This document shows, one piece after another, positions 32,857 to 40,494 of a DNA stretch of 64,000 nt. The stretch lies in assembly GCF_001750165.1 (NCBI RefSeq), contig NZ_CP015411.1, positions 3,066,001-3,130,000 of the forward strand. The letters are read 5' to 3'. A program made the translations under genes and the position numbers. The DNA is from Pseudoalteromonas luteoviolacea (GTDB lineage: Bacteria; Pseudomonadota; Gammaproteobacteria; Enterobacterales; Alteromonadaceae). Each line of letters begins with the position of its first letter. Position 1 is the first letter of the stretch. The notes beneath the pieces were generated by a model. The model was not told the origin of the DNA and did no database searches. It was given only the letters and a program-made list of their open reading frames with translations.

Positions 32857-33080
32857 GTCCGTCTATGGTCAAAGTTTTTACCTGTGTACTTATCCTCTCC
32901 GCACAAAAAAGCACGGCGTACACACCGTGCTATCAAGTGATAATAAGACGTCGACGACAAATCTATCAGTGCTTTCCTTGCTCTTGTCATTCCTATTCAA
33001 ACTCAACTTAAACTGGATATTTAAACAGTAGTCAAGTAACGCGATTTATGCAAAGAATTTGTGTCTGTCCCATTGTTTGC
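32857..33080 (-). repeat. Tandem copy of the RAYT 5' end
   Basis: An exact or near-exact copy of 32,631-32,854 with an offset of 226 bp. It contains the first 45 codons of the transposase and the GTGTCTGTCC end, and abuts an attC. Confidence 0.92.
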
Positions 33081-33160
33081 CAACGCCGCCAGCACAAGCC
33101 GGAGCACGCAGTGCGGAGGTCCAGCCCACGCAGTGGGCGACTGTGCCTGGCCTTGTTATA
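33081..33160 (-). repeat. attC site, GC-rich type
   Basis: CAACGCCGCCAGCAC start, GCAGTGCGGAGGTCC and CCCACGCAGTGGGC internal palindromes, CTGGCCTTGTTATA end. The first T of TAACG is replaced by the RAYT repeat junction. The core differs from the usual GTTGGCT type. Confidence 0.65.
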
Positions 33161-33163
33161 AAT

Positions 33164-33502
33164 TTACGGTTTTATGTAGATACTTGTAATTTTGTGCCAA
33201 TCTCCCTGACAACCACTAGTTCTTATTTGTATCGATTTTTTTTGAGCTTGTGCGGAAAGAATAACGGAAACCATTCTTTCACTTACGGTTGCCCCGAACC
33301 CTGCCCAACTTTTTGCCCAAGACTTGCCCGGCGCGCAATCTCTATCGGCGCTTGCATTTTCAATTACTTCCGTTGCTTGAACTGCAAAACTTCCATCTTC
33401 TGTTACAAAAACTTGTTGAATACTTATAGTATCGTCTGTATTCGCAGCAAATACGCTACTACTAAAGCAACACAGAACCACCAACTTTTTAAGAAATTTC
33501 AT
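33164..33502 (-). CDS. Secreted hypothetical cassette protein
   Basis: 112 aa. Signal peptide LKKLVVLCCFSSSVFA with cleavage after VFA. The mature part contains DCAPGKSWAKSWAGFG and TSGCQGDWHKI, giving two cysteines. Otherwise unrecognised. First gene to the right of the RAYT block and the most distal of the well-preserved cassettes. Confidence 0.65.
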   Translation of the reverse strand: MKFLKKLVVLCCFSSSVFAANTDDTISIQQVFVTEDGSFAVQATEVIENASADRDCAPGKSWAKSWAGFGATVSERMVSVILSAQAQKKSIQIRTSGCQGDWHKITSIYIKP

Positions 33503-33523
33503 ACTTTATTCCTTGGATATTTA

Positions 33524-33621
33524 TAACGCTTGCCGTAAACGGCACAAAATAGCAGGCTAAAATTTGCGACGAAGGAGCACAGCCTGCTGTTTTGTGTCCT
33601 TGGTTTAACGGCATTGTTATA
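33524..33621 (-). repeat. attC site
   Basis: TAACGCTTGCCGTAAACGGC start, AGCAGGCTAAAATTTGCGACG and CAGCCTGCTG inner stem, AACGGCATTGTTATA end. Well preserved, GCAGGCT type. Confidence 0.88.
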
Positions 33622-33922
33622 TGGCGCCTACTACATTTGTGAATTTTGTATTATTTAGTATTTTCTCAAATTCAGCTTTTGATATTTCTTTTTCTTCACC
33701 AATTAATTCGAACTTACCTTCCGACAAAAATCCATACTCATCTTCTATATGTGTTTCGCTGTAGAACAACGCATTGCCCGAGGCGAAAACTTGGATTACT
33801 TTTGAAACGTATTCATCTTCGCCGACTTCAAAATACCAATCAGAAGTTCCCCAGTGATCTAACTTGTCACCTGTTGATTCGTCCCAATGGTAAAAATAAT
33901 ACTTGTGCATTTCTCTAGCCAT
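33617..33922 (-). CDS. Hypothetical cassette protein
   Basis: About 101 aa from the ATG at 33922; an ATG at 33910 is equally possible and the 33934 start is attC. Acidic and aromatic (HKYYFYHWDESTGDKLDHWG, WYFEVGEDEYVSKVIQVF), it looks like a small beta-rich protein, perhaps of the immunity or binding type. No family named. Confidence 0.6.
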   Translation of the reverse strand: MAREMHKYYFYHWDESTGDKLDHWGTSDWYFEVGEDEYVSKVIQVFASGNALFYSETHIEDEYGFLSEGKFELIGEEKEISKAEFEKILNNTKFTNVVGAI

Positions 33923-33923
33923 A

Positions 33924-34012
33924 TAACGCTCCACTCAACTGCCGCTGCTGGCGGTATTTTTGGAACAAGAATTGTGACAGCTTTCAGCGGTCAGTTGTAG
34001 TGGCTTGTTAGG
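33924..34012 (-). repeat. attC site
   Basis: TAACGCTCCACTCAACTGCCG start, CTGCTGGCGG / GGCTTGTTAG end with a GGAACAAGAATTGTGACAGC core; outer arms CCACTCAACTG and CAGTTGTAGTGG pair. A distinct core type. Confidence 0.75.
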
Positions 34013-34376
34013 TATTAACCTGTCGGGGTAACTCAGTTCTAAAAGTTACACCATACCTTTCACTTAAATAGTGATTTAAAACACCATCTTTTTGCATAGA
34101 ACTTAAGCGGAGCAGAGTGCTAAAAGGTGACTTATCCGTAATTCGCATAACCTGATGTCCATACTTTTCAATACGATCTTCACAAAACACCATGCAATCA
34201 TAAATTAATTCCGGTTCTTCGTTTATTCTAATCAAATCAGCCGTCAAGGCATACATGATTTGCGCCCATACGATTTCTAGAACAATAGTTCCTTCTGTAC
34301 AATCGCATTCCGCCTTCAAACTGTATGATTCGTCAGCAAATTCTCTTGGTACTTCCTCTATAATCTTCCAGTTCAT
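34008..34376 (-). CDS. Hypothetical cassette protein
   Basis: 122 aa, soluble. It contains ECDCTEGTIVLEIVWAQIMY, DCMVFCEDRIEKYGHQVMRI and a helical C-terminus. Four or more cysteines without a zinc-ribbon spacing. No recognised family. Between two good attC sites. Confidence 0.62.
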   Translation of the reverse strand: MNWKIIEEVPREFADESYSLKAECDCTEGTIVLEIVWAQIMYALTADLIRINEEPELIYDCMVFCEDRIEKYGHQVMRITDKSPFSTLLRLSSMQKDGVLNHYLSERYGVTFRTELPRQVNT

Positions 34377-34384
34377 TTGATACC

Positions 34385-34481
34385 TAACGCCCTGTTAACA
34401 GGCAATAAAATAGTTGGCTAAAATTAGCGACGAAGGAGCAAAAGCCAACTGTTTTTTGTCCTTGTTTAACAGCTTGTTATG
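34385..34481 (-). repeat. attC site
   Basis: TAACGCCCTGTTAACAGGC start, GTTGGCTAAAATTAGCGACG and AAAGCCAACTG inner stem, TTTAACAGCTTGTTATG end. The CTGTTAA / TTAACAG arms are perfect. Confidence 0.9.
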
Positions 34482-34488
34482 TAAAAAA

Positions 34489-35157
34489 TCACCGTTTAGT
34501 GGCAAGTGTTTCACGAATGAGCCAACCAATATCACTAACAAATATTAAGAAATCGGCTCCCTCCACAATATATTTATTGCCAGCCTTATGGTCCCACTGA
34601 TCTTCAACTGTAACTTCAGGACCAAGCACACCAACTAAACCTGTATTTAATAAATTAGGTTCGTCTGCAATATCAATGGAATCCCATTCAGAGTTGATAA
34701 ATTCGTAAAGGTCGGTTAAAAACACTTTATCAATAGCAACCGTACACCGTAAGAATTGGTCATATGTCATCTTATTATTAAGAAAAGCAGAAAAAACCTT
34801 TGAAACTAACTCTGCTTTTTCAAAGTCATCGCAGCGGTCAATAATATAGAGAAGTTTTTCTCCAACTGAAACTCTATATTTCCCACTAGATTCAATCTTG
34901 GAGATAACTTCATTCCGTTTTTCGACATCTACTGTTGAAGTTTCAGATAAAAAAGTAATAAGTTTTTTTAAAAACAACTGATCTTTAATTGTTACAGCTG
35001 CTTTTCCTAACCCTAAAATTGAGCCAATTATTGGAATGTCCTTAAGAACACCTTTCTCAAGTAGAGAATCTAAGGCAACTTCAGCTAACCCAGCAGTAAC
35101 ACCATGAAGATCAGTGCTCTTTAAAGTTTTATTTAATGAATCTTTTAAGTGCTCCAA
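34489..35157 (-). CDS. Protein with hydrophobic glycine-rich N-terminal segment, possible defence effector
   Basis: 222 aa. A helical N-terminus (residues 1-35), then an amphipathic hydrophobic block DIPIIGSILGLGKAAVTIKD (41-60) followed by FLKKLITFLSETS, a long helical middle (70-160) and a short C-terminal part (GADFLIFVSDIGWLIR). The IP-x-x-G-S-I-x-G-x-x-KA block recurs in many uncharacterised bacterial proteins; I recall the pattern but cannot name a Pfam family. It might insert into membranes. Cassette context allows an antiphage or toxin role, which is only a hypothesis. Confidence 0.6.
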   Translation of the reverse strand: MEHLKDSLNKTLKSTDLHGVTAGLAEVALDSLLEKGVLKDIPIIGSILGLGKAAVTIKDQLFLKKLITFLSETSTVDVEKRNEVISKIESSGKYRVSVGEKLLYIIDRCDDFEKAELVSKVFSAFLNNKMTYDQFLRCTVAIDKVFLTDLYEFINSEWDSIDIADEPNLLNTGLVGVLGPEVTVEDQWDHKAGNKYIVEGADFLIFVSDIGWLIRETLATKR

Positions 35158-35178
35158 GCTTGATTAATCCTTTTTACA

Positions 35179-35279
35179 TAACGCCGCAAATAAACGGCAA
35201 AAAATAGTTGGCTATAATTTGTGAGGTACGAACAAAGCCAACTGTTTTTTTGTCCGCTCTTTTAATTTGTTTTGTTAGG
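35179..35279 (-). repeat. attC site
   Basis: TAACGCCGCAAATAAACGGC start, GTTGGCTATAATTTGTGAGG and AAAGCCAACTG stem, TTTGTTTTGTTAGG end. One of a near-identical group (36114, 37413, 38064, 38503). Confidence 0.92.
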
Positions 35280-35651
35280 TTTACGATAACATACAGAAAA
35301 CCAGAACACCGTTGTTAAAGTAACACCGAAAACTGCATAAGTTATTATTGATTCAATAATTAACCTACCCGTTGCATCCGTAAAAGAAGGTATAAATACA
35401 AATATAATAGAAGGAACTAGGCCGACCATTAAATAGTAATGTAAACCAACTAGTTCGTTACGGCTCAACCAAAGGTGTATAGGCAGCATATAAAAGATTA
35501 ACGCTGATGCACTTACTAAACCACCTAGTACTGAAGCGTAAAGCAAGTGAGAAAAAAGCACATTAAAGTCTGCTAAATACCACAAATATGCAAAAGACAA
35601 CCCCCAACCTGTAAGGATTGCATTTCTTAATCCTTTGATAACTATATTCAA
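35262..35651 (-). CDS. Membrane cassette protein with four helices
   Basis: 129 aa with four transmembrane helices (about 10-30, 37-57, 70-89, 98-121). The last residues (YRKPNKTN) are encoded by the attC. No motif suggests a transport or enzyme role. Confidence 0.65.
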   Translation of the reverse strand: MNIVIKGLRNAILTGWGLSFAYLWYLADFNVLFSHLLYASVLGGLVSASALIFYMLPIHLWLSRNELVGLHYYLMVGLVPSIIFVFIPSFTDATGRLIIESIITYAVFGVTLTTVFWFSVCYRKPNKTN

Positions 35652-35662
35652 ACTAGTAAACC

Positions 35663-35762
35663 TAACGCCTGAATAATGTGTGAAAACAGTTTGGCAGTTT
35701 TATTGCGTCGTTTGCAACTAAAAATGACAAGCTAGTTTTTATCACCTTCATTCTCTTGTTAG
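35663..35762 (-). repeat. attC site
   Basis: TAACGCCTGAATAATGTG start, CAGTTTGGCAGTTTTATTGCG core and ATGACAAGCTAG, CATTCTCTTGTTAGG end. A different core from its neighbours. Confidence 0.75.
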
Positions 35763-35770
35763 GTAACCAA

Positions 35771-36106
35771 TTACGCTGACATAAACAGAGCCACAATTGA
35801 TAACGCATATATTGCATTAGCTTTCCAAACTCTGTTCTTTTTTGCCAATTTTAGAACTGACAACCCTGCTAAAATAGATGTTAGTGTAATGAGTACAAAC
35901 TTCAAGCTATGCTCAACATATGCTTGGTGTGTTTTATATTTCATTCCGCCATTTGATACCATTGCTTCAGAACCAAACCTGTATTCTTCAATCATTTTTG
36001 GCTGCTCTATAATTCCGAGCATGTAATATTCCCAGCTTACAACTAACAGCAATAGCGATAGATAGGTAAAAAGCAGGGAAAATAAAATTTTGCTCAAAGC
36101 TCTCAT
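35771..36106 (-). CDS. Membrane cassette protein
   Basis: 111 aa with three helices (residues 7-26, 67-84, 93-110) and a hydrophilic loop (PKMIEEYRFGSEAMVSNGG). No recognised family. Well-preserved cassette region. Confidence 0.63.
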   Translation of the reverse strand: MRALSKILFSLLFTYLSLLLLVVSWEYYMLGIIEQPKMIEEYRFGSEAMVSNGGMKYKTHQAYVEHSLKFVLITLTSILAGLSVLKLAKKNRVWKANAIYALSIVALFMSA

Positions 36107-36113
36107 GGTTTCC

Positions 36114-36213
36114 TAACGCCGCAAATAAACGGCTAAAAATAGTTGGCTATAATTTGTGAGGCACGAACAAAGCCAACTGTTTTTTGTCCGCATTTTTTAA
36201 TTTGCCTTGTTAT
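36114..36213 (-). repeat. attC site (duplicated unit, copy A)
   Basis: Identical over its whole length to 38503-38602. TAACGCCGCAAATAAACGGC start, GCCTTGTTATG end. Confidence 0.95.
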
Positions 36214-36215
36214 GT

Positions 36216-36842
36216 TTACATTACCACAATAGGTATATCCCAATTTGTATTAGAGTTACCACCTATGGCTATATATTTAGCATTGTCAACGATGCTTTTC
36301 CCTATTTGCGAAAATTCGATGTTGGGGTATTTATTAATTATAATTCCCGTATCGATTTTAAACTGGTCTGAATAATTGACCTTAACTCCAGTAACAGTCA
36401 AGCCAAAACTATCTGTTTGGATAAAGTCGAAATTTCCAATATAGGTAGCCTTACCAGCTATGATTTCGAATTCAATTGACATGGGCAACGCTGGCTTAAT
36501 AAAGGCATAACCACTCGCAACTCCCCAACGCCATACTTTATACTTTCCAGCAGGTAATTCGACAGCAAATACTTCCCCTTTACGATCTAAATGTGAAAAA
36601 TCGCCCTCAGGAAAAATGGGCAATAAAGCTGTACCTGCACCAAATTCAATGTATCCTTTGTTCTCATTATCAATACCTTGAAAGTAAACTGAATATCCAG
36701 AGTAGCTACCTTGTACACTAATTGAAGAAATTAGCACTCCCTTTCCTGACTGAGAGTTTAAAGAATAATTACCTTTGATATTTGTTGAAGCACAACCCGT
36801 TAAAACAAGTACGGTTAAAATTAAAATAAATATATTTTTCAT
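36216..36842 (-). CDS. Lipoprotein, duplicated cassette copy A
   Basis: 208 aa. Signal peptide with lipobox LTGC (C17). The mature domain is beta-rich, with EVFAVELPAGKYKVWRWG reminiscent of DUF2846-like or carboxypeptidase-regulatory folds, a PALPMSIEFEIIAGKATYIG strand pair and a conserved-looking end. An identical second copy lies at 38605-39231. Function unknown; location probably the outer membrane. Confidence 0.8.
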   Translation of the reverse strand: MKNIFILILTVLVLTGCASTNIKGNYSLNSQSGKGVLISSISVQGSYSGYSVYFQGIDNENKGYIEFGAGTALLPIFPEGDFSHLDRKGEVFAVELPAGKYKVWRWGVASGYAFIKPALPMSIEFEIIAGKATYIGNFDFIQTDSFGLTVTGVKVNYSDQFKIDTGIIINKYPNIEFSQIGKSIVDNAKYIAIGGNSNTNWDIPIVVM

Positions 36843-36865
36843 ATACTCTTATTCTTCTGTAAACA

Positions 36866-36940
36866 TAACGCTTTACTCACCGGAAAACAAAAGCATAGCG
36901 AAGCGGCGCTTTTGGTTTTCCGGTGGAGTAACTTGTTATA
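36866..36940 (-). repeat. attC site, palindromic GC-rich type
   Basis: TAACGCTTTACTCACCGG start, GGAAAACAAAAGC / GCTTTTGGTTTTCC long pairing, GGAGTAACTTGTTATA end. Unlike the GTTGGCT majority. Confidence 0.85.
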
Positions 36941-36942
36941 CG

Positions 36943-37386
36943 TTACCCTTCATTTGGGCGACGTGGTTGAGGGGTAGTATTTGATTTTGCTGCCGAGACG
37001 CCTTTGGCTATGGCAAAACCGGATATACCCGATAAAATTGGCAGCCCTGCTTCGGCTGAAATTGTCTTGGTTATTAATAATATTGCCAAAACAATAACTA
37101 TGAGAACCGCAAGCAGTACTTGACCATAAGCTGTCCAAAACTCATTTCTGCGTTGTAAATATTCAGTATACGAATCGTGTGCCAAGCGTGGAATTTCATC
37201 ATAATATCCAGAACCGCGTTTTGCCCAATAATAAAACAACTCTTCCAACATGGGGTGCCCCATAAACTCGCGATCTTTTCTTGGAGAGCGTGTAATTACA
37301 AACCCAAACCAAACAACTCCACCTACGACTATTAGACCGAGGAGTGCTAGCAAGATGCTCAAGATTAAAATTGTATTAGTTCCCAT
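36943..37386 (-). CDS. Two-helix membrane cassette protein
   Basis: 147 aa from the ATG at 37386; the 37434 start is in attC. A hydrophobic N-terminal helix (TILILSILLALLGLIVVGG), a charged middle (RSPRKDREFMGHPMLEELFY), then a second helix (VLLAVLIVIVLAILLIT) and a glycine-containing C-terminus ending in a basic proline tail (PQPRRP). No family named. Confidence 0.62.
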   Translation of the reverse strand: MGTNTILILSILLALLGLIVVGGVVWFGFVITRSPRKDREFMGHPMLEELFYYWAKRGSGYYDEIPRLAHDSYTEYLQRRNEFWTAYGQVLLAVLIVIVLAILLITKTISAEAGLPILSGISGFAIAKGVSAAKSNTTPQPRRPNEG

Positions 37387-37412
37387 TTGGTTCTCCGTAC
37401 TTGATGGACGTA

Positions 37413-37512
37413 TAACGCCGCAAATAAACGGCAAAAATTAGTTGGCTAAAATTTGTGAGGCACGAACAAAGCCAACTGGTTTTTGTCCGCACTTTTAATT
37501 TGCTTTGTTAGG
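37413..37512 (-). repeat. attC site
   Basis: TAACGCCGCAAATAAACGGC start, TTAGTTGGCTAAAATTTGTG, AAAGCCAACTGG, TTGCTTTGTTAGG end. Confidence 0.92.
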
Positions 37513-37514
37513 CA

Positions 37515-38048
37515 TCAAAATGCCAATACCTTTGAAAAGCTATATAACAATTTGCCATTAAGGCACTCATGATTACTTGATACAAATTGAGCTGTCCACC
37601 CCTTCGCAACACTTGAGCCAATTTTAGATTCAATTAGCTGGTTATATAACTGTTCTAAGTTTAATTCTTGGAACGAAGATAGTGCTTCCTCCAAGTCAGC
37701 CTGACTCCCTGATGCGGGTATATTTACGTTGGCGTTGTAAACTGCGTCTATGCTCTTAGGCTTGTAAGCATCAAACTTTGCAACAAGCTCAGGGTTGCTT
37801 CCCATAAACGCATCCAATTCTTCTTTTTCATTTGAATCCAAATGATAAACAAATGCCGAATCACAGCTTTCTGTTGAAAAGGAGCGCTTATAAGAGTCGT
37901 TTACAAAGCGTGAAGAGAAAATGACAGTTCTAGGTTTGTTAGTTTGACTTTGAATATCAAAATCATTGAGTTCTAGAATTCGGTGAACTCTCCATATTCC
38001 TGAACCATAGCTTCTGACCCAATCTCCGATCTTAATGTTATCGTCCAT
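37515..38048 (-). CDS. Hypothetical cassette protein with SH3-like start
   Basis: 177 aa. Residues 1-60 (KIGDWVRSYGSGIWRVHRIL) look like a small beta-barrel or SH3-like domain; the middle is acidic and helical, and the C-terminus (AKGWTAQFVSSNHECLNGKL) is again compact. Soluble. I cannot name a family. Confidence 0.6.
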   Translation of the reverse strand: MDDNIKIGDWVRSYGSGIWRVHRILELNDFDIQSQTNKPRTVIFSSRFVNDSYKRSFSTESCDSAFVYHLDSNEKEELDAFMGSNPELVAKFDAYKPKSIDAVYNANVNIPASGSQADLEEALSSFQELNLEQLYNQLIESKIGSSVAKGWTAQFVSSNHECLNGKLLYSFSKVLAF

Positions 38049-38063
38049 ACTTTCCTTGATGCC

Positions 38064-38162
38064 TAACGCCGCAAATAAACGGCTAAAAATAGTGGGCTAT
38101 AATTTGTGAGGTACGAACAAAGCCCACTGTTTTTTGTCCGCACTTTAATTTGCTTTGTTATA
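38064..38162 (-). repeat. attC site
   Basis: As the 36114 group, but with GTGGGCTATAATTTG and AAAGCCCACTG: a compensated change in both arms, evidence that folding is maintained. Confidence 0.92.
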
Positions 38163-38484
38163 AGGCTGTATCACCAAACCCAGTAACAATATTATTTTCA
38201 TTTAGCTGGACACATACCATCCCTGCATTTACGCAGCCGTCTTTAATAAATGGTGCTAAACCATATACGTCTTTTCCAATAAGAGAGATTGCTTGCTCAG
38301 CTGTTTTCCCCTTTAGGTCTAGGTTAGCTAATATGATTGTTTGATTGTACATTTTTAAAGTTGTATCAAAGCTTGCATCTGAATATGAACACGTCACTGC
38401 GTCATCAATAACCGATAATACCCAAAAGGCATTAGTGCCTAGCAATAGAGTTATTAAAAGAACAATCCAATATTTCATTAGCAC
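38158..38484 (-). CDS. Small membrane-anchored protein, possible Imm58-like immunity protein
   Basis: 108 aa. N-terminal helix (YWIVLLITLLLGTNAFWVLS) with IDDAVTCSYSDASFDTTLKM following, a layout resembling the Imm58 family of membrane-anchored immunity proteins. The second half is hydrophilic with three cysteines (two near GCVNAGMVC). The family match is by eye and uncertain. Confidence 0.5.
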   Translation of the reverse strand: MLMKYWIVLLITLLLGTNAFWVLSVIDDAVTCSYSDASFDTTLKMYNQTIILANLDLKGKTAEQAISLIGKDVYGLAPFIKDGCVNAGMVCVQLNENNIVTGFGDTAL

Positions 38485-38502
38485 CGAATCCTTTGAGCCT
38501 TA

Positions 38503-38602
38503 TAACGCCGCAAATAAACGGCTAAAAATAGTTGGCTATAATTTGTGAGGCACGAACAAAGCCAACTGTTTTTTGTCCGCATTTTTTAATTTGCCTTGTT
38601 AT
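38503..38602 (-). repeat. attC site (duplicated unit, copy B)
   Basis: Identical to 36114-36213. The identity continues through the following lipoprotein gene. Confidence 0.95.
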
Positions 38603-38604
38603 GT

Positions 38605-39231
38605 TTACATTACCACAATAGGTATATCCCAATTTGTATTAGAGTTACCACCTATGGCTATATATTTAGCATTGTCAACGATGCTTTTCCCTATTTGCGA
38701 AAATTCGATGTTGGGGTATTTATTAATTATAATTCCCGTATCGATTTTAAACTGGTCTGAATAATTGACCTTAACTCCAGTAACAGTCAAGCCAAAACTA
38801 TCTGTTTGGATAAAGTCGAAATTTCCAATATAGGTAGCCTTACCAGCTATGATTTCGAATTCAATTGACATGGGCAACGCTGGCTTAATAAAGGCATAAC
38901 CACTCGCAACTCCCCAACGCCATACTTTATACTTTCCAGCAGGTAATTCGACAGCAAATACTTCCCCTTTACGATCTAAATGTGAAAAATCGCCCTCAGG
39001 AAAAATGGGCAATAAAGCTGTACCTGCACCAAATTCAATGTATCCTTTGTTCTCATTATCAATACCTTGAAAGTAAACTGAATATCCAGAGTAGCTACCT
39101 TGTACACTAATTGAAGAAATTAGCACTCCCTTTCCTGACTGAGAGTTTAAAGAATAATTACCTTTGATATTTGTTGAAGCACAACCCGTTAAAACAAGTA
39201 CGGTTAAAATTAAAATAAATATATTTTTCAT
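38605..39231 (-). CDS. Lipoprotein, duplicated cassette copy B
   Basis: Encodes exactly the same 208 aa as 36216-36842 (lipobox LTGC). The DNA is the same from TAACGCCGC (38503) to the next TAACGC (39260). Three other cassettes lie between the copies, so this is a dispersed, boundary-exact cassette duplication and not a simple tandem. Confidence 0.85.
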   Translation of the reverse strand: MKNIFILILTVLVLTGCASTNIKGNYSLNSQSGKGVLISSISVQGSYSGYSVYFQGIDNENKGYIEFGAGTALLPIFPEGDFSHLDRKGEVFAVELPAGKYKVWRWGVASGYAFIKPALPMSIEFEIIAGKATYIGNFDFIQTDSFGLTVTGVKVNYSDQFKIDTGIIINKYPNIEFSQIGKSIVDNAKYIAIGGNSNTNWDIPIVVM

Positions 39232-39254
39232 ATACTCTTATTCTTCTGTAAACA

Positions 39255-39353
39255 TAACGCCGCAATAAGCGGTCAGATAAAGGTTGGCTAAACTTGTTGA
39301 GGAACGAAACACCAGCCAACCTTTAGATGTCCGTTTTTAATTGCTTTGTTATA
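39255..39353 (-). repeat. attC site
   Basis: TAACGCCGCAATAAGCGG start, AGGTTGGCTAAACTTGTTGAGG and ACCAGCCAACCT stem, TTGCTTTGTTATA end. Confidence 0.9.
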
Positions 39354-39642
39354 TGCCGACGAAGTTACTAATACCAAAAAGCAAAGCTAATGTGACTGGC
39401 AGACCTTGGATTAGAATAAAAAGCAATTTACGATTAGTTTCAACATACCATTCTTTGTAGCCATAAGAATAGGCAAAGTAACACGCTATAAGAAAGAACA
39501 CAGTCGCTTTCTCAACATCTAATTCAAATTGTTCCACAAATGCAAATGACAAAGCACCAACCCATATTATGAAAGTGCAAATAATCGGTATAACTACCTT
39601 GGATATGGAAAGTACAGCTTTGCTGATAGTAAGGCGTTCCAT
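39349..39642 (-). CDS. Membrane cassette protein
   Basis: 97 aa with three hydrophobic segments (residues 12-34, 42-60, 72-95). The middle loop carries YGYKEWYVETNRK. No family recognised. Confidence 0.62.
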   Translation of the reverse strand: MERLTISKAVLSISKVVIPIICTFIIWVGALSFAFVEQFELDVEKATVFFLIACYFAYSYGYKEWYVETNRKLLFILIQGLPVTLALLFGISNFVGI

Positions 39643-39669
39643 AATTACTCGACAATTCCTTTAGGCATA

Positions 39670-39765
39670 TAACGCCCGCCTAACAGGCGTAAAAGGCTTG
39701 GCTAAAATTAGGAACGAAGTGACGCAGCCAAGCTGTTTACGTCCTTTGTTGAGGCGCTTGTTAGC
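39670..39765 (-). repeat. attC site
   Basis: TAACGCCCGCCTAACAGGC start, GGCTTGGCTAAAATTAGGAACG and AGCCAAGCTG stem, GAGGCGCTTGTTAGC end. Confidence 0.9.
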
Positions 39766-40351
39766 TATTGTTTAGCACCGTTTTTACTTTATATTTTATA
39801 TTGCTCGAAAATTTTCCCGTTTCAAACTCTAATTCGGGCAGCCTTGAAAAGTATGAATCTATTTTAGTTAAATTTTTGCTCATTGCCTTATATACTGAAT
39901 CGTAGTCCATTATTACATTACGGCGATACTCTTGATATTGAGAAACAACATCATCATCGAATAATGCTGCGTTATTCCAAAATTTTGTACTCAGCTCATC
40001 TTTTTTTGCAAGGTATACAGGGTAAAGCTGAAGAAAATGGTTAGCGCTATGATCGATTACATCTTCTGATATTTTACCAATAGATGCTTCATATTCTTGT
40101 AAGCAAGCGTAAACATCCAATAAAGCATTAACTTTTCTTTCGTAAATTGAAGAGTATCTTATTTTTTTCAATTCAGATTGAAGTCCCAAATCAGATTTTA
40201 AAACCTCTAATATTTTTGCATTTTGAGATTTTTCATGTTCTTGAAATTGAATCAGTTGTGCTTTTGAAGAAGTAGATATTAAGTGTTTAATGTACCATGT
40301 AGCTGCGGCAACAATTCCACTAAAAATTCCTATAGATTCCCAATTCAACAC
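39761..40351 (-). CDS. Membrane-anchored coiled-coil cassette protein
   Basis: 196 aa. One N-terminal helix (residues 6-25), then a charged coiled-coil-like region (QFQEHEKSQNAKILEVLKSD) and a helical domain (residues 60-190, ERKVNALLDVYACLQEYEAS). The layout is that of small bacterial membrane-tethered helical-bundle proteins. Unknown role. Confidence 0.63.
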   Translation of the reverse strand: MLNWESIGIFSGIVAAATWYIKHLISTSSKAQLIQFQEHEKSQNAKILEVLKSDLGLQSELKKIRYSSIYERKVNALLDVYACLQEYEASIGKISEDVIDHSANHFLQLYPVYLAKKDELSTKFWNNAALFDDDVVSQYQEYRRNVIMDYDSVYKAMSKNLTKIDSYFSRLPELEFETGKFSSNIKYKVKTVLNNS

Positions 40352-40370
40352 CGATACTCCTTGAAATAGC

Positions 40371-40491
40371 TAACGCTCGATTAAGTAGCCCGAAACGCAC
40401 AACGATTGCTTCTGCATAGCACCATAAACACTGAACAGCCTGCAAACTGAAAATGACACGCGTTGAGGGTCTGCTTAAATTGTTTGTTATG
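40371..40491 (-). repeat. attC site, long type
   Basis: About 121 bp: TAACGCTCGATTAAGTAGCC start, ACACTGAACAGCCTGC middle, GTCTGCTTAAATTGTTTG TTATG end. Shares layout with 41071-41191. Confidence 0.85.
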
Positions 40492-40494
40492 CAT

